NCBI RefSeq assembly: GCF_002936955.1
Contig: NZ_MPZM01000024.1
Span: 1 to 46,935, forward strand
DNA: 46,935 nucleotides
Source: Oceanisphaera arctica
Lineage (GTDB): Bacteria; Pseudomonadota; Gammaproteobacteria; Enterobacterales; Aeromonadaceae
Direction of reading: 5' to 3'
A model generated the notes under the pieces. The model was not told the origin of the DNA, did not search any database, and saw only the letters and a program-made list of their open reading frames with translations. Position 1 is the stretch's first letter, and each line of letters opens with the position of its first letter. Shown here piece by piece: positions 1 to 9,881 of the stretch. Made by a program: the position numbers and the translations under genes.

Positions 1-653
1 CTCGCCAGCAGGGTGTCTGCTTCCAGCTTCCATACGCCGGTCGCCGGACGCTCGCCCAGGGCGACGCCCAGGCGGCGGCCCAGCTCGGCGGACTCGCCGC
101 TGTCGGGCAGCAGCCAGTACAACGGCTTCAGCGCCGTTTCAACCTGAGTGCACAGCTGGCTCCAGGCCTCGGGCTGATAACCGTCGTACTCGGGCCCCTG
201 TATCTGCAGCAGTCGATCGATGCCGGCGCCTTCCACGCTTTCCTTCAACTCGCCACAGAGCACACCCAGCACCGCGGTCGACTGCTCCCGGGCCACCGCC
301 AGTTGCTGGGCCTGGCCCAGCACGTCCTTGCAGTGGCTGGTCAGGCGACCGCCGCTGGTCTGCAGCCAGACCGCAATATAGGCCTGGGGCTCCACCACCT
401 GGTGCAGCGGCAACACCGGCTGCTCGTTGCGCTTTTTGGAAGACAGCTGGGTCACCCCGGCCGCTCCGCCCATGTTCAGACGATCCAGCCGGCGCAGGCC
501 ACTGGGACCATACTGCCACTGGGGACGCGGGTTCTTGCGCAGCAGGCCGGTCGGGCCTCGGGTCGGCTGGCCATTCAGCTCATCATGACGAGGATGAAGC
601 CGGTTGCGCAGTATCCAGGCCAGGCGCGGATCACGACGATTCAGTTCAGACAT
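1..653 (-). CDS. etfA: Electron transfer flavoprotein alpha subunit, N-terminal part (cut by window edge)
   Basis: This frame is open from an ATG at 651-653 to the window edge, giving about 217 residues. The protein opens with a charged stretch (SELNRRDPRLAW) and then reads like the N-terminal half of a FixB/ETF-alpha protein of the kind found beside dgcAB in pseudomonads. The C-terminal FAD-binding part lies beyond position 1. The start overlaps the dgcB stop by 8 bases (ATGTCTGA) and is preceded by a strong AAGGAGGAA ribosome site inside dgcB, so the two are translationally coupled. Expected role: with an EtfB partner outside the window, carry electrons from dimethylglycine oxidation to the quinone pool. 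Assignment as ETF-alpha rests on family resemblance and context. Confidence 0.8.
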   Translation of the reverse strand, partial: MSELNRRDPRLAWILRNRLHPRHDELNGQPTRGPTGLLRKNPRPQWQYGPSGLRRLDRLNMGGAAGVTQLSSKKRNEQPVLPLHQVVEPQAYIAVWLQTSGGRLTSHCKDVLGQAQQLAVAREQSTAVLGVLCGELKESVEGAGIDRLLQIQGPEYDGYQPEAWSQLCTQVETALKPLYWLLPDSGESAELGRRLGVALGERPATGVWKLEADTLLA

Positions 654-2607
654 GAGCAGCTTCCTCCTTTGGCTGTTGCTGCACTGCTTGAGACGATGAC
701 GATGTAGGCACGATCAGCGCCTCCAGCAGCAGCTCGGCAATATCCTTCACCTCGGGCCGCGGCTCTACCACCCCTTCCATCATATGGGTGCATTGCGGGC
801 AGGCCACCGCCATCAAGTCGGCGTTCACCGCCCTGGCGTCATCCATACGCATATCGGCAATACGACGTTCGCCCGGAATATCGGTGATCGGTGCACCGCC
901 GCCGCCGCCGCAACAGCGGGAACGGAAGCCGCTGCGTTCCATCTCGGTGCGCTCGTACCCGAGCTGATCGATCAGGTAACGGGGCGCGTCATACACGCCG
1001 TTGTAGCGGCCCAGATAGCAGGGATCATGATAGGTCATGCGCGCATTGCCGTTGGCACTGAACGCCAACTGCCCCTGCTGGTGCAGCTCCGCCAGCAGCT
1101 CGGTGTGGTGCACCACAGCATACTCTCCGCCCAGCTCCGCATATTCGGTACCCAGACACTGCAGGGCATGGGGATCGGCGGTGACGATACGGTTGAACCG
1201 GTACTTGCCCAGCGTCTTGATATTGGTTTTCGCCAGTCGCTGGAAGGTGGCTTCATCGCCCAGACGGCGGGCCAGATCACCGGAGTCCAGCTCCTCGTCA
1301 CCGAGGAAGGCAAAGTTCACATTCGCCGCCTTGAGCAACTTGACCAGGGCACGCAGGGTACGCTGGTTGCGCATGTCGAAGGCACCGTCACCGACCCAGA
1401 ACAGGATATCGGTTTCCCGGGTCTGCCTGAGCAGGGGAATCGACAAGTCCGCCGCCCAGTGGCTACGGCTGGCCGGAGACAGGCCGCCCGGGTTGTCGGT
1501 GGCAATCAGGTTTTCCAATACTTCCTGGCCCTTGCCCGGGGTTTCACCGCGTTCCAGAGTCAGGTAACGGCGCATGTCCACCACCGCATCCACGTGCTCG
1601 ATCATCATGGGGCACTCTTCCACACAGGCCCGGCAGGTGGTACAGGACCACAGGGTCTGGCTGTCGAGGATGCTTTCCACCAGCGGCTTGTCGGGGCAGC
1701 CGGTACGGACGGCCTGCTCCTGGCCCGGGTGGGGGCTGCCGTGGTAGTTCACTTCCTCCTGAGCGGCCAGGCTTATCACCATGTCCTGGATCAGTTTCTT
1801 GGGATTCAACGGCTGGCCGGCGGCAAAGGCGGGACACTTGCTTTCGCAGCGACCGCACTGCACGCAGGCGTCGAAGCTCAGCAATTGGTTCCACTTGAAG
1901 TCGGTGACCTTTTCCACACCCAGCTTGTCGGCATTCAGATCCAGCGCCTTGAGACCGGTGTCGCGGCCACCATTGAAGCGGGCCGGACGACGATGAAATG
2001 CCAGATGCAGGGCACCGGCGAAGGCGTGCTTCATGGGGCCGCCCCAGGTCATGCCGAACACCATCTCGCCCAGACCCCAGACACAGACGGCCAGTAACAG
2101 CAGGGCCAGCAGACCGCTGCCGGTGCCTTCGGGCAAGATGCCGGTGGCCGGCAGAGTAGCCAGAAAGAAGCCGATGGAAAAGGCCATCAGGCTCTTGGGC
2201 AGACGCTGCCAGGGGCCTCTGGAAAGACGGGAATTAGGCAGCTCGGCGGCCGGCTTGCGACGGCGCAGCCACACAAAAATCGCGCCTGTCATCATCAGCA
2301 GGCTGGCACCCAGCAGGGGCCAGGTCAGCCAGGCGGTCTTCAAACCAACACCATGCACCAGCACCACCAGTACCAGCGCCAGCACAAAGCCGCCGCCGGT
2401 GGCCACGTGGGTGTTGGACATGTATTTGTCACGGGCGACCACATGGTGCAGGTCAACCAGATAACGCCTCGGCATGGCGGCCAGTCCCTGCCAGAACGAG
2501 ACCGGGCTCGGCTGTCCCTGGCGCCACAGGCGGACTCGCCGAACCGCCCCGGCCACGGCCAGAGCGAAGGCGAGCAATAACAGATAGGGGATCACAGGCT
2601 CAAACAT
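646..2607 (-). CDS. dgcB: Dimethylglycine catabolism Fe-S/CCG-domain membrane protein DgcB
   Basis: This 653-aa protein has several hydrophobic segments in its first ~200 residues (residues 5-20, around 70-110 and 140-190), so it is anchored in the inner membrane. Two ferredoxin-like 4Fe-4S motifs follow: CVQCGRCESKCP near residue 249 and CTTCRACVEECP near 320. The C-terminal half has CCG-domain cysteines (CYLGRYN near 526 and CCGGGGG near 564), as in heterodisulphide-reductase/GlpC-type subunits. This layout matches DgcB, which works with DgcA in oxidative demethylation of dimethylglycine to sarcosine and formaldehyde. The likely function is moving electrons from DgcA to ETF or to the membrane. 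It is 46 bases downstream of dgcA and overlaps etfA. Confidence 0.92.
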   Translation of the reverse strand: MFEPVIPYLLLLAFALAVAGAVRRVRLWRQGQPSPVSFWQGLAAMPRRYLVDLHHVVARDKYMSNTHVATGGGFVLALVLVVLVHGVGLKTAWLTWPLLGASLLMMTGAIFVWLRRRKPAAELPNSRLSRGPWQRLPKSLMAFSIGFFLATLPATGILPEGTGSGLLALLLLAVCVWGLGEMVFGMTWGGPMKHAFAGALHLAFHRRPARFNGGRDTGLKALDLNADKLGVEKVTDFKWNQLLSFDACVQCGRCESKCPAFAAGQPLNPKKLIQDMVISLAAQEEVNYHGSPHPGQEQAVRTGCPDKPLVESILDSQTLWSCTTCRACVEECPMMIEHVDAVVDMRRYLTLERGETPGKGQEVLENLIATDNPGGLSPASRSHWAADLSIPLLRQTRETDILFWVGDGAFDMRNQRTLRALVKLLKAANVNFAFLGDEELDSGDLARRLGDEATFQRLAKTNIKTLGKYRFNRIVTADPHALQCLGTEYAELGGEYAVVHHTELLAELHQQGQLAFSANGNARMTYHDPCYLGRYNGVYDAPRYLIDQLGYERTEMERSGFRSRCCGGGGGAPITDIPGERRIADMRMDDARAVNADLMAVACPQCTHMMEGVVEPRPEVKDIAELLLEALIVPTSSSSQAVQQQPKEEAAHV

Positions 2608-2653
2608 AGGGGCTTACCTCATGGTGCCGGAGCAGGCTCCGGCACCTTTCAGA

Positions 2654-4714
2654 TCAGAAGTCCTTGCACAGGCGCAGGGCGTCATAGATGGCGGCATGGG
2701 TGTTGCGCTGAGACACGCAGTCACCGATACGGAACAGCAGGTATCCCTGGCCGTCGTGAGACAGAGCAGGCTGAGGCTTGGCCGCATACAGGGCCTCCAG
2801 ATCGATCTGGCCCTTGTTGACGGAGTCGGCCTTCAGCTCGTAGTAGAGCCGCTCGTCGGGGCGAACACCGTTCTCCACCACGACCTGATCCACCACCCGC
2901 TCTTCCTTCTGGCCGGTGTACTCGTTTTCGAGTACCGCCACCAGCTTGTCTCCTTCCCGGTACACCTTATGCAGCGCCATGTCGGACGACATAACCACCT
3001 CGCGCTCGTACAGCGAACGGTAATAGGTGGGGAAAGTGGTACCGCCGATGGCCGCACCCGGCTTGATGTCGTCGGTGAGCATTTCCACCAGGCTGCCCTT
3101 GGCGGCCAGGTAGTCGGCCGCCGACATGCCGCTGAATTCGCAGATGGTGTCGTACACCAGCACATTCTTGCCCGGCTCTACCTTGCCCGACAGAATATCC
3201 CAGCTGCTGACCACCAGGCCCTCTTCTGCGCCCCACTCCGGGTACTGGTCGATGAAGGGGGTACCACCCACCGCCAGAATCACCACATCCGGATTTTCCG
3301 CCATCATGGCCGGCATGTCGGCCGCGGTATTCAGACGCACATCCACCTTCAGGCGTGCCAGTTCCAGAGCAAACCAGCGGGTGATGCCGGCAATCTGATC
3401 ACGCTGGGGGGCTTTCGCCGCCAGGGTGATCTGTCCGCCCAGCTCGGGCGCCTTCTCGAACAACACCACCTCATGGCCACGCTCGGCACAGACCCGGGCC
3501 GCTTCCATGCCGGCAGGTCCGCCCCCCACCACCACCACCTTGCGTTTGGGGCCGGTGGTGGGCTCTATGATATGCGGCATGGTGGACTCTCGCGACATCG
3601 CCGCGTTCTGGATGCAGAGTACATCCAGCCCCTGGTACTGACGGTCGATACAGTAGTTGGCGCCCACGCACTGGCGAATTTGATCGACCTGGCCCAGCTT
3701 GACCTTGGCGATCAGGTGCGGGTCGGCCATGTATGCCCGGGTCATGCCCACGAAGTCGACATAGCCGCCTTCGATAATACGCTGGGCCTGGGTGGGGTCC
3801 TTGATGTTCTGGGCGTGGATCACCGGTACCGTCACCACTTCCTTGATGCCCGCCGCCAGGTGCAGGAAGGGCTCTGGCGGGTAGCTCATGTTGGGGATAA
3901 CGTTGGCCAGGGTGTTGTGAGTGTCACAGCCGGAGCCGATCACGCCGAAGAAGTCGAGCAGGCCGGTGTCGTCGTAATACTTGGCAATCTGCTTCATGTC
4001 GTCGTGGCTGAGGCCGTCCGGGTGAAACTCGTCACCACAGATACGCATACCCACGGCAAAGTCGCGACCCACCTCGGCACGCACCGCCTTGAGCACTTCC
4101 AGGCCGAAGCGCATGCGATTTTCGAAACTGCCACCCCACTCGTCGGACCGCTTGTTGACCCGCGGGCTCCAGAACTGATCGATCAGGTGCTGGTGCACGG
4201 CAGAAATTTCCACGCCGTCCAGTCCGCCTTCTTTGGCGCGACGGGCGGCCTGGGCGTAATCGCCGATGATACGCTGAATATCTTCCGGCTCTATGGTCTT
4301 GCAGGTGGCACGGTGCACCGGCTCGCGGATGCCGGAAGGCGACAGCAGGGTGCTCCAGTTATAACCGTCCCAGCGGGAACGACGGCCCATGTGGGTGATC
4401 TGAATCATGATCTTGGCGCCATGCTTGTGCATGGCTTCAGACAAATTCTTGAAATAGGGGATGATGCTATCGGTTGTCAGGTTGACCGAACTCCACCATT
4501 CCTGGGGGCTGTCGATGGACACCACGCTGGAGCCGCCGCAGATGGCCAGACCCAGGCCGCCCTTGGCCTTTTCTTCGTAATATTTGACGTAACGTTCTGT
4601 GGTCATGCCGCCGTCGGTGGCATGCACCTCGGCATGGGCCGTACTCACCACCCGGTTACGAATGGTGAGCTTGTTGATATTCATGGGTTGAAGCAAGGCG
4701 TCGAACTGTCCCAT
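2654..4714 (-). CDS. dgcA: Dimethylglycine demethylase/dehydrogenase subunit DgcA
   Basis: The 686-aa protein belongs to the trimethylamine dehydrogenase/2,4-dienoyl-CoA reductase family. It has an N-terminal FMN TIM barrel (MGQFDALLQPMN onward), an iron-sulphur segment near residues 347-368, and a C-terminal dinucleotide-binding region with GGGPAGMEAA near 395. The frame is open upstream to 4795, but I chose the ATG at 4714 because GAGGGATC precedes it and family members begin this way. In the iron-sulphur segment, CVGANYC followed by a Cys 12 residues later has only three of the usual four cysteines; the second is Ala. Role: demethylation of dimethylglycine to sarcosine. It sits in the operon M19-like protein - 176-aa protein - dgcA - dgcB - etfA. 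Confidence 0.93.
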   Translation of the reverse strand: MGQFDALLQPMNINKLTIRNRVVSTAHAEVHATDGGMTTERYVKYYEEKAKGGLGLAICGGSSVVSIDSPQEWWSSVNLTTDSIIPYFKNLSEAMHKHGAKIMIQITHMGRRSRWDGYNWSTLLSPSGIREPVHRATCKTIEPEDIQRIIGDYAQAARRAKEGGLDGVEISAVHQHLIDQFWSPRVNKRSDEWGGSFENRMRFGLEVLKAVRAEVGRDFAVGMRICGDEFHPDGLSHDDMKQIAKYYDDTGLLDFFGVIGSGCDTHNTLANVIPNMSYPPEPFLHLAAGIKEVVTVPVIHAQNIKDPTQAQRIIEGGYVDFVGMTRAYMADPHLIAKVKLGQVDQIRQCVGANYCIDRQYQGLDVLCIQNAAMSRESTMPHIIEPTTGPKRKVVVVGGGPAGMEAARVCAERGHEVVLFEKAPELGGQITLAAKAPQRDQIAGITRWFALELARLKVDVRLNTAADMPAMMAENPDVVILAVGGTPFIDQYPEWGAEEGLVVSSWDILSGKVEPGKNVLVYDTICEFSGMSAADYLAAKGSLVEMLTDDIKPGAAIGGTTFPTYYRSLYEREVVMSSDMALHKVYREGDKLVAVLENEYTGQKEERVVDQVVVENGVRPDERLYYELKADSVNKGQIDLEALYAAKPQPALSHDGQGYLLFRIGDCVSQRNTHAAIYDALRLCKDF

Positions 4715-4829
4715 CGTAGATCCCTCTGCTGACTTGTCTGGCGGCCGGCAACCGGCCCGCCGATAACTACTATCCTGTCGCGTCGCGATGACCACGCAGG
4801 CGGTGGAAGGTGATGGCTAAGCCGACCCT

Positions 4830-4849
4830 CTGCGCCAGGGATGGCGCAG
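4830..4849. repeat. Hairpin-rich intergenic segment between the 176-aa gene and dgcA
   Basis: CTGCGCCA and TGGCGCAG form an 8-bp perfect stem around GGGA. It is followed directly by a second, shorter CCCC/GGGG dyad (4855-4868). There is no T-run, so it is not an obvious terminator. It may be a copy of a dispersed intergenic palindrome or an RNA-processing site inside the operon. Confidence 0.45.
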
Positions 4850-4922
4850 TGGAGCCCCCATGGAGGGGTTCACGGCGTGTCGGCGTGCCGCACCTTCTAC
4901 CGCCAAGCGCAGGCGGCGCATC

Positions 4923-5453
4923 TTAAAGCGGGCTGACCTCGAACAGGCCATAATCACAGCCGGTCTGGGCACCGCTCTGGGTCTGGCGTGCGACGGTGCG
5001 CACCGACAGGCCCTGGCTTTCGGCAATCTGGTCCACCGCGCCGGCAAACCAGCCGGTAAACATGTAATCCACCATGCGGTCTACCTTGCCGTACTGATAG
5101 ACGAAGGCGGAGTGATCCAGCCGTACCCTGGCGGTACCGGCGGCGATATCCAGATTTTCGATGGTGAACAGCCCCCAGCCACGCTGAGACAGGCGCTTCA
5201 TATAGTGTTCGAACACGGCGTCACCATTGAGGCCATGACACTCGGCTTCTTTCTCGCACCAGTGCCAGGCAGACTTGTAGCCGGCCTTATAGAGGATCTC
5301 GGCATAACGCTCCGGACCCAGCTCTTCTTCAATCGCCATATGGTTGTTGACGAAGAAGTGACGTGGCACATACAGCATGGGCAGCGCATCTGTGGTCCAG
5401 ATACCGGTTTCATTGTTCACTTCAATTGGCATTTCGGGTGCATGTACTGACAT
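4923..5453 (-). CDS. Conserved protein of the dimethylglycine operon (DUF5943-like), function unknown
   Basis: This 176-aa soluble protein has no signal peptide or membrane segment. It starts at an ATG preceded by AAAGGAGAATCAC. It occupies the place held by a conserved uncharacterised gene between the dipeptidase-like gene and dgcA in pseudomonads. The residue pattern (a WHWCEKEAECHG segment near 65-75, then a C-terminal half ending in GCDYGLFEVSPL) recalls the small alpha/beta fold of 4-vinyl-reductase-like (V4R) domains, but that comparison is tentative. Co-transcription with dgcA suggests a role in assembling or feeding the DgcAB complex, or binding a pathway intermediate; this is inference. 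Confidence 0.85.
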   Translation of the reverse strand: MSVHAPEMPIEVNNETGIWTTDALPMLYVPRHFFVNNHMAIEEELGPERYAEILYKAGYKSAWHWCEKEAECHGLNGDAVFEHYMKRLSQRGWGLFTIENLDIAAGTARVRLDHSAFVYQYGKVDRMVDYMFTGWFAGAVDQIAESQGLSVRTVARQTQSGAQTGCDYGLFEVSPL

Positions 5454-5484
5454 TGTGATTCTCCTTTAACTTACCGGTTATGGC

Positions 5485-6465
5485 TTATTCGCCCCAGACG
5501 TCTTTCAGTACGCGCATCCAGTTGCCGCCCATTACCTTTTCCACCTGACGCGGTGAGAAGCCGTGACGCAGCAAGGCCTCGGTCAGGTTGGGGAATTCAC
5601 CTATGGTACGGATACCCTCGGGGTTGATGATGTCGCCGAAACGGGTCAGACGACGGGCATAGCCCTTGTCGTGGGTCAGCCACTCGAAGAAGTTCTGATC
5701 ATGGCCCTGGGTAAAGTCGGTCCCTATGCCGATGGCGTCTTCGCCTACCAGCTCCATCACATAGGCGATGGCCTCGACATAATCGTCGATGGTGGAGTTG
5801 ATGCCGTTCTTGAGGAAGGGCGCGAACATGGTCACGCCGACAAAACCGCCGTGATCGGCGATGAAGCGCAGCTCTTCGTCAGACTTGTTGCGCGGATGGT
5901 CTTTCAGGCCGGCCGGCAGGCAGTGGGAATAGCACACCGGCTTCTTGGATTCGAGGATCACTTCCTTGGAAGTCTGGGCACCCACATGAGAGAGATCGCA
6001 CATGATGCCGACCCGGTTCATTTCGGCCACCACCTCACGGCCAAAGCCGGACAGGCCGCCGTCGCGCTCGTAACAGCCGGTGCCCACCAGATTCTGGGTG
6101 TTGTAGGCCATCTGCACTATGCCCACACCCAGCTGCTTGAAGATTTCCACATAACCCAGCTGATCTTCAAAGGCATGGGCATTCTGGAAACCGAGGATCA
6201 CGCCGGTGCGGCCTTCTTCCTTGGCTTTGAGGATGTCGGCGGTGGTGCGCACCGGACGGATCAGGTCGGCATGCTCCTGGTAGTAGCGGTTGAAGGCGGC
6301 AATGTTGTCGACCGTGCCCTGAAACCCTTCCCATACCGACACGGTGCAGTTGGCGGCGGTGAGTCCGCCACGACGCATGTCTTCAAACAGTTCCCGCCCC
6401 CAGTTGGCGATGATCAGACCGTCGATGACGACCGCTTGATTATGTAGTTCAGCTGCATGTTGCAT
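5485..6465 (-). CDS. Peptidase family M19 (renal dipeptidase-like) protein of the dimethylglycine operon
   Basis: This 326-aa protein spans the M19 membrane-dipeptidase fold: VIDGLIIANWG near residue 13, GFQNAHAFED near 91, CDLSHVG near 154, CYSHC near 178, and HPRNKSDEE after it. It is a first gene in the dgcAB operon, 31 bases ahead of the 176-aa protein gene. The two distal histidines of the family are present (DLSH and YSH). However, the N-terminal HxD metal ligands are absent (DGLII where HxD is expected), and the bridging Glu appears as Gln (GFQNA). Dipeptidase activity is therefore doubtful, and a different amidohydrolase-type reaction or a binding role is possible. It has no signal peptide, so it should act in the cytoplasm. 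Confidence 0.88.
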   Translation of the reverse strand: MQHAAELHNQAVVIDGLIIANWGRELFEDMRRGGLTAANCTVSVWEGFQGTVDNIAAFNRYYQEHADLIRPVRTTADILKAKEEGRTGVILGFQNAHAFEDQLGYVEIFKQLGVGIVQMAYNTQNLVGTGCYERDGGLSGFGREVVAEMNRVGIMCDLSHVGAQTSKEVILESKKPVCYSHCLPAGLKDHPRNKSDEELRFIADHGGFVGVTMFAPFLKNGINSTIDDYVEAIAYVMELVGEDAIGIGTDFTQGHDQNFFEWLTHDKGYARRLTRFGDIINPEGIRTIGEFPNLTEALLRHGFSPRQVEKVMGGNWMRVLKDVWGE

Positions 6466-6554
6466 AGCCAGACCTTCCTTGAATAAATGTGGCTGGTGGC
6501 ATGGTGGCCACCGGATTCAAGGGCAGTCTAGCCCGGGGCTCTCTGGGCACACTG

Positions 6555-6587
6555 GCTAAAAGCGACGAGCACATAGCCAAAAACGTC
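6555..6587. promoter_or_regulatory. Candidate GbdR (AraC-type) direct-repeat site upstream of the dimethylglycine operon
   Basis: GCTAAAAGCGAC (6555-6566) and GCCAAAAACGTC (6576-6587) are two similar 12-mers in direct orientation, 21 bases apart. That is two helical turns, the geometry expected for an AraC-family site. They lie 90-122 bases upstream of the M19-like gene start, on the promoter side. GbdR is encoded next door. Binding is inferred, not shown. Confidence 0.45.
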
Positions 6588-6613
6588 ACGCCCGACGACA
6601 AACTCCGGAAAGT

Positions 6614-6637
6614 AAAAAGCCCCGCATCGCGGGGCTT
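6614..6637 (-). terminator. Rho-independent terminator of gbdR
   Basis: AAGCCCCGC (6617-6625) pairs with GCGGGGCTT (6629-6637) around a 3-base loop. On the minus strand the stem is followed by TTTTTAC. It lies just beyond the gbdR stop codon, separating gbdR from the downstream dimethylglycine operon. Confidence 0.85.
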
Positions 6638-6666
6638 GTTGGATTAGGGGCAATGCAGTCCTGAGG

Positions 6667-7719
6667 TTACAAGGTCACAGAGGCAAAGGTGGGCTCGCCC
6701 CGCGCCATATCCAGCTGAATGTTCATCACCAGCTCCGACAATATCGGAGAGGCGGCCATCGGCTTGGGACTTGAACGACTACAGCGGTCATCTCGCGGTG
6801 GCACCCCGAAATTCTCCCGGTAACATTTGCTGAAATGAGGCGTCGACACAAAGCCGCAGGCGGTGGCGATGTCGATGATCGACAACGAAGTCTGGCGCAA
6901 CAGTTGCCGGGCCCGCTTCAGCCGAAGGTTGAGGTAATAGCGGGAAGGCGAGCATTGCACATGGCGCTGAAACAGCCGCTCGACCTGGCGCCGGGACAGA
7001 CCCACATAACAGGCCAGTTCGTCCAGGGTGATCGGCTCTTCCAGGTTGGCTTCCATCAGGGCCACCACCTCGGCCAGCTTGGGCTGGGCCGTGCCCACCA
7101 TATGGCGCAGCGGCACCCGCTGCTCTTCCTGCCCCTCGCGAATACGTTCACACAGAAACATGTCGCAAATGGCGGTGCTCAGGGCGCTGGAATGTTCTTT
7201 TTCGATCAGGTGCAGCATCATGTCCATCGGCACTGTGCCGCCGCTGCAGGTCAGCCTGTCCCGGTCGATGCAATAGAGGGCGCTGCTGGTTTCCAGCTGG
7301 GGGAAGGCTTCCTTGAACGAGGCCATGTATTCCCAGTGCAGGGTACAACGATAACCGCTCAACACGCCGGCATCGGCCAGCAGATAGCTGCCAGTACAAA
7401 CGGCACCCAGCTTGATCCGACGCCTGGCCAGCTGCTGCAACCAAATACGCAAGGCCCGGCTGCGGGCATTGACCACCCCTACTCCACCGCAGAGGATCAT
7501 CATGTCCAGGTGACCACAATCCTGAATGCTGTGATCCGGGGTGACCAGCATGTGGTCGCTGGCCCGCACCGGAGATCCGGTTTCGGACAGCATCACCCAT
7601 TCATAGAGGGACTGACCCGACAACTGATTGGCCATACGCAGGGGCTCGATGGCTGACGCCAGGGAAATCATGGTGAAATTGTCTATCAGTAGGAAACCGA
7701 CACGTTGTGTTTGGCTCAT
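6667..7719 (-). CDS. gbdR: GATase1-AraC family regulator, GbdR-like activator of glycine betaine catabolism
   Basis: This 350-aa regulator has an N-terminal DJ-1/PfpI (class I glutamine amidotransferase-like) domain beginning RVGFLLIDNFTMISLASAIEPLR and a C-terminal AraC helix-turn-helix pair (LSRRQVERLF; SIIDIATACGFVS). The frame stays open upstream to 7800. I chose the ATG at 7719 because AGGAG lies 8 bases ahead of it. GbdR in Pseudomonas senses glycine betaine and dimethylglycine and activates gbcAB, dgcAB and related genes. The position directly upstream of the dgc operon supports this call over the other two similar regulators in the window (11517-12542 and 19257-20213). Confidence 0.85.
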   Translation of the reverse strand: MSQTQRVGFLLIDNFTMISLASAIEPLRMANQLSGQSLYEWVMLSETGSPVRASDHMLVTPDHSIQDCGHLDMMILCGGVGVVNARSRALRIWLQQLARRRIKLGAVCTGSYLLADAGVLSGYRCTLHWEYMASFKEAFPQLETSSALYCIDRDRLTCSGGTVPMDMMLHLIEKEHSSALSTAICDMFLCERIREGQEEQRVPLRHMVGTAQPKLAEVVALMEANLEEPITLDELACYVGLSRRQVERLFQRHVQCSPSRYYLNLRLKRARQLLRQTSLSIIDIATACGFVSTPHFSKCYRENFGVPPRDDRCSRSSPKPMAASPILSELVMNIQLDMARGEPTFASVTL

Positions 7720-8258
7720 TTCGCTTGCTCCTGGTCCCTGTACAACCGCTGTCGGGATCCCTGTTGATACGATGGCGTCTCGATAACGAGGTTCGAGCAT
7801 TTACATTACAAATAATCACATTTGCGAAACATATACCATAGGCGGGATTTCGCAAACCCGATCATAGGTAATTTTCAGGCGTTCAGTGATAACTTGTGAC
7901 GGAGCTATGATAATTCCGTCATTTTGACCGCACTCAAAGACTCGGTTGTCGCCGCCCTGCCCCCGCAAGAGCATGAAGACACAACCAGTTCCCTTATATT
8001 CATCAGTAAGACACAGCAAGATACGCGCCATTTTTCCACGCCCGAAAAAGATAAAAAAACCCTCGTCAAACAGGTGTTTGGCGAGGGTTTTCGGTGAAAA
8101 ATCGTTACTTGTTGCGAGAATGCTCGGTCGAACGGCCGATACCGCACCAAACCGGGGCAGAGTTACCCCGAAAAACGTACAAAAATAATAAAGGAGGCTT
8201 TCGCCCCCCATTTATTTCGCTCAAAAGTTACGGTAAAAGTTACGACCAAAGGTGACGG
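7720..8258. other. Non-coding interval holding the gbdR promoter region and a terminator
   Basis: I see no convincing gene here. Apart from the strong hairpin at 8056-8091, which closes the BCCT gene to its right, the AT-richer stretch 7800-7920 is the likely gbdR promoter region. No operator is obvious by eye. Confidence 0.5.
8056..8091. terminator. Long hairpin, bidirectional terminator downstream of the BCCT gene
   Basis: AAAACCCTCG plus CAAACA (8056-8072) pairs with TGTTTG plus CGAGGGTTTT (8075-8091), with a single non-Watson-Crick pair. The stem ends in T-runs on both strands. The gene that can end here is the BCCT transporter at 8259-9881. Confidence 0.8.

Positions 8259-9881
<1,623 letters not shown>

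Noticed and set aside
784-2097. About 440-codon open frame opposite dgcB
   Set aside because: It is antisense to a protein with full iron-sulphur motifs and has no ribosome site.
2621-4732. About 700-codon open frame on the plus strand opposite dgcA
   Set aside because: It is antisense to dgcA and shows the same biased composition, with no start signal and no recognisable domain.
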